Assembly (NCBI RefSeq): GCF_964275005.1
Contig: NC_092705.1
Span: 23,247,480 to 23,311,479 of the forward strand
Origin: Diadema setosum
Lineage: Eukaryota; Echinodermata; Echinoidea; Diadematoida; Diadematidae
Reading direction: 5' to 3'
DNA length: 64,000 bases
Shown here: in pieces, positions 34,607 through 45,800 of the stretch
Layout: each line of letters begins with the position of its first letter
Position numbering within the stretch: position 1 is the stretch's first letter
The notes under the pieces: model-generated
The model's database searches: none
What the model saw: only the letters and a program-made list of their open reading frames with translations
Told to the model about the DNA's origin: nothing
Made by a program: the position numbers and the translations under genes

Positions 34607-34860
34607 CCCTAGTGCAGTGTTCGTCCCAGAAACCCTTAATTCTCAATGCTCGGGTGGTCAGAAGCTATAGCAGTGTGTTTGTGTGTGACACACACGCACA
34701 CACTTGAACCTGGCATAAACCCGAAGGATAATTCAACTTGGGGATAAATGCGAGGGATCACCGAAGTGATGCAGCTTTTTGAGTTTGTAACAAATAAAGA
34801 CAGAATAAACTGACCAGAAAGAATATAAATTATTAGTGGAAAAGTGAGCAAAGAAAATGG

Positions 34861-34932
34861 GATTCCATCAGGATTCGAACCCGAGACCTCCGGATTGCCA
34901 GACCGGTGCTCTACCGACTGAGCTATAGAAAG
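34861..34932 (-). tRNA. tRNA-like, anticodon GGC, copy 2
   Basis: The same tRNA-like sequence one unit later. One T-stem base differs from copy 1 (CATCAGGATTCG against CATCGGGATTCG on the plus strand), which breaks a T-stem pair. Confidence 0.45.
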
Positions 34933-35186
34933 CCCTAGTGCAGTGTTCGTCCCAGAAACCCTTAATTCTCAATGCTCGGGTGGTCAGAAGCTATAGCAGT
35001 GTGTTTGTGTGTGACACACACGCACACACTTGAACCTGGCATAAACCCGAAGGATAATTCAACTTGGGGATAAATGCGAGGGATCACCGAAGTGATGCAG
35101 CTTTTTGAGTTTGTAACAAATAAAGACAGAATAAACTGACCAGAAAGAATATAAATTATTAGTGGAAAAGTGAGCAAAGAAAATGG

Positions 35187-35258
35187 GATTCCATCGGGAT
35201 TCGAACCCGAGACCTCCGGATTGCCAGACCGGTGCTCTACCGACTGAGCTATAGAAAG
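35187..35258 (-). tRNA. tRNA-like, anticodon GGC, copy 3
   Basis: Third copy, identical to copy 1 in the tRNA-like part. Same weak acceptor stem and GGC anticodon. Confidence 0.45.
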
Positions 35259-35556
35259 CCCTAGTGCAGTGTTCGTCCCAGAAACCCTTAATTCTCAATG
35301 CTCGGGTGGTCAGAAGCTATAGCAGTGTGTTTGTGTGTGACACACACGCACACACTTGAACCTGGCATAAACCCGAAGGATAATTCAACTTGGGGATAAA
35401 TGCGAGGGATCACCGAAGTGATGCAGCTTTTTGAGTTTGTAACAAATAAAGACAGAATAAACTGACCAGAAAGAATATAAATTATTAGTGGAAAAGTGAG
35501 CAAAGAAAATGGGATTCCATTTTCTTTGCTCACTTTTCCACTAAAGTTATGTGTTG

Positions 35557-36043
35557 TGAGCAAACTCCAATTCATGTTTAAGGCATGGAATGAAATCAGA
35601 TGAACAGAATGGAAGTTTCCCCACAATTTCACAAATCCATGATATTTCCTGCCGGGGGCCGGTTCTTAAAAAACAAAACAAAACGAAACAAACAAAAACA
35701 AATTAGACCCCACCCAGGGTGGGGTGGGGGGGGGGGGGGGGGGGGACTCAGAACACCCATGACTTTCCACAGGTCGCTGCCTGATATTCTTTACATCAAA
35801 GAGGTGGGGGCAGTAACTACTGACTTTCACCCTTGACTCATTCTTCAAATAAAGCTCTCCCAGCTGAAGGCACAACTAATGAAATTCAAACAGAGTTTCC
35901 AAAGGTTGTCTTGCTGGGAATTGCCTCTTGTTGGTGGCTTGAATCAGTCTTGTGTAGCAACTCTCTGCTTTGCTTCTCTTACAATTACTACAGCAAGGGA
36001 GCCTTTGACAAAGGTGCAGAAGTGCTAGGCATACACTGTACAA
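35557..36043. other. Spacer with poly-G tract
   Basis: Contains AAAC-rich words near 35670 and a G-tract of about 20 bases at 35727-35745. No gene supported. Confidence 0.4.
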
Positions 36044-36291
36044 TACTGTATACACCAAATATTTCACAGGGTTTTTATTTTCGCGAATTTCGCGAGTGAG
36101 GTGCTATTCGCAAATATAAAGATAGGTGAAAATATTGACACTGATCCCGATATGAATGTGACGTGCACATAAACAGTCATTTTTCTATTCAGCACTGCAC
36201 TCCACTATCGCGAATTTAACCACTCGCGAAATCGTCAGAAAGTCCCAATTTGCGAATATTTAGATTTGCTAAATATAAAGCGTATACAGTA
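36044..36291. mobile_element. Cgcgaaaa MITE, copy 2
   Basis: TACTGTATACACCAAATATTTC at the left, AATATAAAGCGTATACAGTA at the right, with TTTTCGCGAATTTCGCGAG and ACTCGCGAAATCG inside. Non-coding. Confidence 0.65.
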
Positions 36292-36801
36292 TATGTGACC
36301 CTGAGGTTGGCTTTTTCCCATGCATTGTGGAAGTTTCTGCCTTCCAGCATCACTCTAGCATGGTGGTGCACTGCTTTCAGAGAGCATGGTGAGCCATCAA
36401 CTGCTCACAGCAAGCAGCCAGGTTATAACCATAACACAGGGCTGCACACTAACCCATTTTTTCTATTTGTCCAACCTGTCTGTAGCACCAGTAGGTGCCC
36501 AGTTTTGTTTTTTTTTCCATCTTTTACTGATCCATTCCTGAAAAAAAAAGTTACTGGCCTAACAGTGACTTTTACTGGTCAGGACAGTAGGACCTGTGCC
36601 AGTGTGCAGTGCTGCATACCAATGCTATAGCAAGCTTGCTTTAAATGAGTGGATTGCCGACAAGCACATCTTCACCAAGCTTTTCATGAGTAACGGATGC
36701 TTATGGTCCATCGGTAGTCTCACGAAAGAATGCATGAAGAGAGAGACAGTGAGAGAAAAAGATGGAGGTCGAAAGAAGTTGAGGGGCTAGCTGGCCTTCT
36801 G

Positions 36802-39800
36802 TCATGAGGAGTAGTTCTTGAGGTTGAAGTTCTTCTCAAGGCGCAGCGGCAAGGATGATGAGGAGGACAGGGAGGAGATCTCCCAGTAGAGACTCCGGGA
36901 GAGGAAGAGGCGATAGAGGAGCACTACGATGACGGCCTGCAGTGACGTCACGGTAACCAGCAAAAACTAGGTGGAGAGAAGAAAACAAAACATTCTAAAG
37001 ACTTATGACTGTGTCCATCAACTGGAGTTGTAAACTCAACCAAAGATGGCATGTTCCATGTTTTTTTTTCTTTGTTTATAGTAAACATCTCATCCCAACC
37101 CCTAACCCCTACTCCCCCCCCCCCAAAAAAAAAAAAGAGGAAGCAAATAAAGAGGCAATACTTTCTCTGAGTGTTTTCTGCATGATGTAAAAAAAGAATA
37201 TATATCTTCCTTCTTTTTTTTTTTGATACCATACAAGATAAAAAAGAGAGAAAAAGTGCTCTGCAGTAACAAAATGTCAACCCGAGATGATTCTATATTT
37301 TTACTTTGCTAGGTATAGCTTGTATTACTTAAACTATCACACAATACCAAGGCACACAGGAACTACTTACCCTCTTGCGGATGAAGTGTGAGAATAGTAG
37401 TGAAACAAAGACCAGCACTGGGTATGCAAAGAACCATATCAGCGACAGCTATGGAAACACACAAGAAAAATATTCACATGATGAGAATGAAATCATACTC
37501 CACACTCTCCTTTTTGTTTTGTTTTTTGTTAGGGTTCAAAGCTAAGAGTGTCATGCTACGTAATCATCTTCGTCAAAACACTCTCATCTCTTTACTGAAT
37601 TTTTATTTGGTTCAGTAGGATCTGAATTGTAAACCAGAATTTGTACTATTTTAATTTACACAAAATTCCATCAGGAATTGCACACTCCACTCAAACTCCT
37701 CCCCTCACCACCACTTTCCTTAAAAGTGGTAGTCCTCTTTTTCATTTTCCCTCCCTGTGTATAACATGAAGACCAGCTATGATTGCATTCTATCATGTCT
37801 TAAAACAGAGGAACTACTCCAGTGCTTTCACAGTGAGACCAAAAAAAAAAAAAAAAAGTCTTTGCAGGTCAATTTATTTACGGATACACCAAAAATTCAG
37901 CTCACACCATCATTCTGTGGAATAAGTTGCACAACCACTCATTAAAATTTTTTTGCCATTTACAAGCTGATTATTATATCTTTCAAATTACGGTATAATG
38001 GATGGCCACATAGTTACACTACAAGACAAACAAACAACAACAAAATATTCAAATTGTGATGTAATAACCATGAATAGTATTCACCTTTACATATAAAGGT
38101 AAAATAAATATAAATATTTATCAAATGGTCTACATTAATACCTATCAGTGACTGGTCATAATGCAATCATGTGACCAATGCAGCCAGGATCAAAATTGCT
38201 ACGTTGCAATCAGCGACATCATGTCAGGAAATGTAATTTCAGAATTTGGCTGGCTGCCGATTGGGATCGGATGAAATTATATGTATTCATGTCCTGTATA
38301 CACCATATATTTAACGAGTCTAAATTTTGGTGAATCAGGACCTCTGGACAATTTCGTGAGTGGTTAAAATCGCCATTGTGGAGTACTAGCAGTGGCGGAT
38401 CCATGGAGGACCGCATCGGGCGCACACCCCCCTCCCCTTTATTTTTTGTTGAAACAAAAGAAATAAAAATGAAAATTTGGGGAGGGGTGCATGCACCCCC
38501 TTTGATATTGTAAACACGCTCCCTCTACAGAATTCCTGGATCCGCCCCTGCACTAGTATACTGTACTGAACGGAGAAATGTGCATGTGGGCCGGTGTCAC
38601 ATTCATATCGGGATCAGATTTATTATTTTCGTGTCTTTAATTTCGTGAAAAGCACCTGGCTCACAAAATTCACGAAAATAAAAACCTCACGAAATATTCA
38701 GCGTATACAGTATACCATATAGTAAAGCAAATATAGTCCTGTCTATCATTGTAAGATAACATTTGATAGTCTCTTAGGGGTTATATTTTTTCCCCTCAAG
38801 ACAATATTTTCCCTCATTACTGTGTGTTTGAGGAAAATATAATCTCTTGAGGAAAATAAACTCATGCTGAGCTATCGAGTGTTATATTGCACCTCTTATA
38901 CGCAGGGCAATATCCATATAACAGCTTTTTTTTTTTTAGGAAAAAATAACTTCTTGAGGAAAATATAACTCCTACTGGGCTGACAAGTGTTATATTGCAA
39001 CTCTTATAGGGCAATATCCATATAACAGCTTTCTTTTTAGGAAAACATAATTTTCTTGAGTGTTCTATTGTACCTCTTACAGGGCAATATCAATATAACA
39101 GCTTTCTTTTTAGGAAAATATAACTCCTGCTGGGCTGTCAAGTGTTATATTGCACCTCTGATAGAGCAATATCCATATAACAGCTTTCTTTTTAGGAAAA
39201 TATAATTTCATGAGGGAAATATACATTGTAACTCCTGCTGGGCTGTCAAGTGTTGTACTGCACCTCTTATAGATCAATACCCATGTAACAGTTTTTTTTC
39301 TTTCTTTCTTTCTTTCTTTTCTCTGTTTCCTTCTTTTTTTGAGAGAGAGAGAGAGAGAGAGAGAAAGAAAGAACTAAACAGCAATTTCACGGACGGAAGT
39401 TGTTGTTATTACAACTCTCTGTACTGTACCTTGGCAAAGTTTCCGTAGAACTCTCTCCTGACAATACTCTTCTCCCTGGAGACCACCTTGTGGAGATTGT
39501 GAGCAAAGAGGATCGCCAAGGACACCCTGCACATGATGGTGACCACGCCCAGAATGCTCTGATGACTGTGGTAGGCGGAGTGTTGCGTGTATAGAAACTG
39601 CTCCCACAAGATGAGTACACACTGCATTTTTGTGGCACAACAAAGAGTGATATGACGAAGAAACTTTGAAAATTCAACCAGTGTTTTGAAGGTATGGGGT
39701 CCATTCAACCCAAGCAGTAATTGTCCCAATATCATTTAGACTAGGGTTTGTTTGGAAAGAGTATAATTGGATTATGAACAATATGCAATAGCATACTATT

Positions 39801-42800
39801 ATGGGCAATTTAAAAGAAATCTATCGAGAGTCTATAGTACAGTCTGCAGTAACAGTTAATAAAACAGTTAACAGTTAATAACAGTAACAGTTAATAAAAC
39901 AGTGTTACACAGAGGAGATTTGGCAAATATGTCTTTAAAAACATAACCTGGCTTACACAGTTAAAACATTTTGGCAAACGCTAATAAAGCGTGATTTTGT
40001 TGCCTTTTTTGGGTTGCCATAGAAACTGAGGGAATAAGTGGAATCCTTTGTTGTTGCGCATAATTATACAAATGGGTAGCTCAGCTTACCTGTACACTAG
40101 CAATTACCGCTGCTATTTTGGCAAGAGGTGTCGTCTTCCAGACCCTGGCGGTAATCTGAGTTTTACTTGTGCTCAGCGTCCAGCCCAGAGATAGACTCAA
40201 CATCATGTAGAGCATCCCAAACTGAGCTATGATGTCCAACACTGGATGGAGGAATAAAATCAAACAAACGGAGAAATATTCAAAACAGGTAGGCTACCCT
40301 AAAACTACTGGGGCAGTGATTTGGCTCAATCGGTAGCACATTTGCCTCCCAATCCAAATGACATTTGACTCCCGAGTCTAGCTGAGCACTGTTGTGTGAA
40401 TTTGTACTGTCCCCTCTAGTACAAGGCAAAACACTCTGTCTCTCATATAAGACATCAAATGGAGGTTCTGTGTGTGAGTTATTTGAGGCTCATGCACATA
40501 CTAAAGAACCCACTTCATTCAACCATTGGAAAGAGTAGGGTGCTAACCCAGTGAAATGGTCCACCTGCTGAATGATAGAAGAAAAATGGGTGAATGATTC
40601 CAGCCCTCCATGTTTCATCCAAGGTGACAAGCAATAGCACATGATATCAACCCAACACATTGTCAGAGACTCCAACTCTCCCACTTTCGAGGGGATATCT
40701 CCCGCCGAAAGCCCATTTTTGCAAAATCTCCCGTTCTCCCACTTGAGATTTAATTTCTCCCGTCCTGGCTCTGTGTCTCCCACTTGAAATGATTTCTTAC
40801 TTATTGCCATCGTATGTTGAAAAATAAGCCTTAGATAGCACGAGAGAGCACATCAAGTTGGAGACTCCCGTTTGCTAGGGGTTTCAAGCGGGAGAATCTC
40901 CAGATCAAAAGGTGCTTGGGGTTGGAGTCTCTGCATTGTGCTATACGAGACGAGATGACACAACGAAGCAATGACTGAAGATTAAAGAGGGGGGAAAAAG
41001 CAAAACAAAGCAGCAAGTTTGGCCTGAGAGCTGCTCCACATCATTCTTGACCCATAATGGGGTAAACCCTTGGGATATGGAGGAGAATGTTGCATAGTGG
41101 GTCAGACATCTGCCACAGTAAAGCTCATTGCAGCTTGATGGTGAACCCTTGCAAGGCTGATAGGAAGCAATGACCTTGAGTGTTCTTAGAATCTATACAT
41201 CCAATCAAACCTTCAGATTACAGTACTTTACCCGTTGAGGACGAGTCCCAAGTATACTCAGGCGAGTGTCTATGGAAATGTGTGTTGTAGCAAAATCTGC
41301 CCGTCCTCAACAATTCTAAAGGGCGCAATATGCTCTTCATGAAGTTAAGGGGAATTCTCACTTGTTTAATACATGAGCAAATTTCTCTCTGATGGATTAT
41401 GAGCATGATGCACAGCATTACAAAACAGCCATCCCTCAAACCTATAAATCATATTACACTCCAAAATGGAAAGAGAATGGTTAGAATAAGTAGACTTGGA
41501 GTACGCATTAGAGGGGTTTGTGCTTTATGACACTGTGTCACTTTGGTATGGATCACGGCACAGAATACTGAAATCCTACAAAATAGGATGGGACTCCGTA
41601 AAAGGAAAGAATGAAAGGCTGCTCACATTCTGCTACATTCTCCATGAACGCCGAGCCGAGGCCATCTTGCGAGAAGCGGTAGAGGTGGAGCATCATGGAA
41701 CAGGTGCCAAGTCCCTGGAAGGCCAGGACTGTTGTCAGCATACTCAGGACCTGGGAGGAGGAACAGGAACAGTTTCGTAGTCATTAGGGGAAGTGGGCGT
41801 CATTAGACAGTGATATTATGAATAGGGTGCAAAGACAAGGGCCCTGTTCCTCCTGGGTGAACAGTGCTTAACCCGTTGAGGAAGAGCTGATTTTGCTACA
41901 ATACGCATTTCCCATTGACACCTGCCCGAGTATAATAAAGGACTGGTCTTGGGAAAATAATACCAGATCATTACCAATCCCATTTTAAGGAAGTAAAATG
42001 TGTGAAAGTGATTAGAATAAATGAAAGTGTATCATAAAGGGTTGTGACTACCCAACATGGTGTGGTGGAAAGGCAATACAGCATAGAGCAGCTCATATTC
42101 TTCTATCAATTTCATGTATCTATTTAGTTACCATCATCAGTATCGTCACTTTTATTATGATCTATCACAACTCTAATGATGGTGAAGTGTGGGGAATCAA
42201 GTTTTCAATGCAGTAGCATGTGAAGAGTGTGAAAAAATGGTGTATTGGCAGTATCCCTTGCACATACAAAAAAAAAACCACATCAAATTCCAACACTGTT
42301 ATACTACTATAGTGGTGTATTCATACATTCACTTAAAATTTGGGAAAGAAATTGCATATTGGTAACCAGACTTGTATATTTGTACATTCCATTCACTCAT
42401 TTTGATTTGTTGGTGAACTTCTTGCTTCTAGCACCAGTATACTTTACAGAGCACTAGCACTAAATGAAAGAAGGCAAAAAATACAAAACAAAATGAACAC
42501 TAACAAAGATGACAAGATAAAATAAAATTTTATCATGATGACCACCTGGCAAATAACTTCCTGACTCACCTCATGCATTGGACCTCTCTTTTTCAGTGTG
42601 TCGTACAGCTTTGGGGCACATATACATCCCACTACAAAGTAGACGAACGTCAGTCCCTCGTAAAATGTTAGCAAGCCTGTAAAAGAGCACCATAAGAAAG
42701 ATATGTGGGACCAAGACTCCTCAATCATCAAAAATTGTCTTCACAAAGAATCTTAAAGGTCCTGTTTACCTTTGGGAACAGTGATTTGAAAAATGTTCAA

Positions 42801-45800
42801 GATATGACATTTTATGCAATGTGTAGGTACAATGTATGTTGTACCACAAAACATCCTATCATATAAAATTTTTGCGATAAAGCCTGAAATATAAGGAGAT
42901 ACAATGTACAAAGTATATCTGTATTTTTCTCAATAAAACGTAACTGTAGACGGTTTAGTCTGGAAACATTTTTATTATAACTATTGTTCACATTTTGTAT
43001 ATTCAACAATATTAAACATCGATTTTACCGATTTGAATTTTACAGTGGTTTTTTTCTATCCCTAACTCACATTTTAGAACTATTTTAAAGCACTAATGCT
43101 GGGTTTTTGTTTCATCTGCAAATGGTAAATTATGCCTTTAAGTTGGCCTTTGCCAAGAATTACTGGGAAAAAAGTGAATGACCAATAATAACAATAATGA
43201 TAATCATGACAACTTCTAATGTGCTGTTTCTGTCACACATAGACCCTCTTGCCACACAGAAAGGTGAGTGCTCTTTACGACTTTGCTTCACGAGGAAAGA
43301 GTCATCACTGAAAGAAAACTCAAGAGTTACTGGAACAAAAAAAAAAGGAAAAGTTTTGAGGTCCTTCTTGAAAAGAGGGACCAAAAAAGATACAACAGCT
43401 TGTTAACAGCAATTGAATGACCCGATTCTAAATCTAGACACTTCTGCCTTTCTTCTATTTCCCTTGTCAGAAGAACCTACATGTATAACATGTAGAATTT
43501 CAATCTTGACATGTAATTTGACAATCTGAAGTACACATTCTGATGTTGTCAGGTGCAAGTTGGAAAAAAAATGTTGGGTGTTTGTTTGCTTGTTTGGTTT
43601 AACCCTAAAGGGGCCGGGCTTTTTTGGCTATGCTCAGACCGGGGGGGGATGGATTCCGCCCCCCCAGAGATCTCGGCCATCGGTGGTGCGATCGCGATGA
43701 AATTTTGCATGCGTGAGACCCGCGTCATAATCTACAAGATTGTGTCATAAGATTTTTTGAAACAATCAATTTCTAATTTTAATTAATTAATTATGCAAAT
43801 TAAGCTCAAGGTGATATTTTAGCCTAATTAAAAGCATTGAGAGTCTAATTTTTGATCTGTAAATCTGTTTTAGCATATTCAACAATTGTACATCACAAAA
43901 ACTTCCAAAACTCATTTCAATTCTTATGTATTTTATTGTTTTCAGAATTTCTTATGTATTTCTTTGTTTTTCAACTTTTGTTTTTTCTTTGTTTTTTCAT
44001 TGGAAATTGTCACTGACCACTTTTCTACCATAACTAGCAGAAAATTAATCAATGAAAGTGATTAATTGTAAAAATAATCAGGTTTTTATGCCTTTCATGA
44101 CAGAGCACTGTTTTCCATAGGAAATGTACACAAAATCACAAAATTGTGCCCGTTTTGGAGCGACATTCCGTTACAAAAATGGGCGTGGCTTCGCAAAAGT
44201 ATGCGCGGACGTTGCAAATTTGGTCTCAAAAGTTGCGCGAGACTTGAACGAAGAAAGTCAAGAAGCCTCGCGATGAGACCTTCTCGCGTTACAGAATTAT
44301 AGCGCGAAACGTCGAGGGGGGGGGCGGATTCCGCCCCCCCCCCCCCCCCCGGCCCTTTTAGGGTTAAAGCTTGCATGGCAAAATATAAACTCTTCTTGGA
44401 CAAGGGATTGAATTGCAAAAGCCAAATTATGTTCCAATTGGCTTTCATGAGCATAGTAAAATCTGACAAAGGGAATGGACGGTTTTCTCAAACTTGGACC
44501 TGAAATAAGAAAATTATGGAATCTTTAAGTTCCCCATGTTTTCACACATCAGTAATATTAGACAGTCACATACTCAGTTGGCAGAAGTGATAATGGCATC
44601 ACGTCACAAGTCTGCCATTAAACTTAGATTAAATCTTCACTGAATTTTTTTTTTTTTTTCTTCTTGACATGAAATCAATATGAATAAGATGCACTATTTG
44701 TTTCCAGTGCAGTCTTAAAGCATTGATGACCAGGAGAAGGTCACAGTTTTTAATTCACCAACCGAGGCAGGATTTCTAATATCTCTGTAAACAAATCAAT
44801 CAGAGAATCATGAGGTGATCGATGAATCTTCATATTTACATGTATTCAATGAAAACATTGAAAAAAACTTTACTATTCCATAACTCTTTTTTTTCTAATT
44901 AAAATTATGTCTGATATTAGTAAAATGTTTATCCTTCTGTTCATTAGATTTTCCATACTGGAGTTAACTAGAATATGATATGGCATAATATTTTGCAGGT
45001 CAGATATGGACATCTATTTCTATGGAGAGAAGTTTCTTGTTATTCAACTAACCTCTGTCCTGGCACTCAAAATGGCTAAACGGTTTGGCAAAGGAATCCA
45101 AATTGAAGAGACGTATGTCATAATGGATGTACACCGGATTTTCTTCTGGGATAATTGGGCTGCAGGTAAACTTGTCTGCGTAGACCACTCTCCAGAGCCC
45201 AGAATGCTCCAGGAGGAGTGAGGAGTGGTTGCCTCCCTTTTCTACCAGGCTCACTGAAATGGAGACAAGTTAATAGAGAGAGTTCCATTCAATTCCAATC
45301 CATTTACGATGCACTTCCATTTCAGAACATAATACAATTTATACAATTTTTAAGATACAGTGTAAGTGTGTTATACTATGAATGGTGAGACAATAAGAAG
45401 CGCACACAGGGCGTGTTGGAAATACATCCCTTACAAACATAATTACATTTCAACAAGGGCATTCATAAAAAAAAAAAAAATCACATGATAACGTAAAGTT
45501 AAAAGAAGCTACAGATTGATAGATAGATAGAGAGAGATAGACAGACAGACAGACAGATTGAACGATAGATGGATGGACAGATAATATGGATAAATGGACT
45601 GACGGATGCAAAATGGATCGAAAAATGAACAGACACCAAATTGATTGATACACATGTAGTTGTGAAAGGAGAGAGTAAGGCATTACAGATAGTATAACAG
45701 CTTGATATTTAAAGAAAAAATATGAATAATTTATAATACTTTTTGCAGTCTTTCACATAGTTCAAATAAATCTATATTGGACATTCAGGTACAGGTAATC

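Larger units (their letters stand above)
34473..35520 (-). repeat. 326-bp tandem array carrying a tRNA-like unit
   Basis: Three nearly identical 326-bp units and a partial fourth lie head to tail; each contains a tRNA-like sequence on the minus strand. Copies 1 and 3 agree at almost every base, and copy 2 has at least one change in the T-arm. The words ACTAAAGTTATGTGTT occur on both sides (34447-34462 and 35541-35556), which could be a target duplication around the whole array. The right edge folds back on itself (GTGAGCAAAGAAAATGGGAT against CCATTTTCTTTGCTCAC). This resembles a tRNA-derived SINE that was amplified in tandem. Confidence 0.75.

Noticed and set aside
34473-35520. Regular repeats as a CRISPR-like array
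   Set aside because: The units are 326 bp, head to tail, without short repeats and unique spacers, and the genome is clearly animal.
34455-35632. Repeated minus-strand proteins with GRAPVWQSGGLGFESRW
   Set aside because: This is the translation of the tRNA-like sequence and its tandem units, not a protein family.
40490-40810. Minus-strand frame of 106 codons
   Set aside because: It spans a SINE and a hAT-like MITE; no host domain is present.
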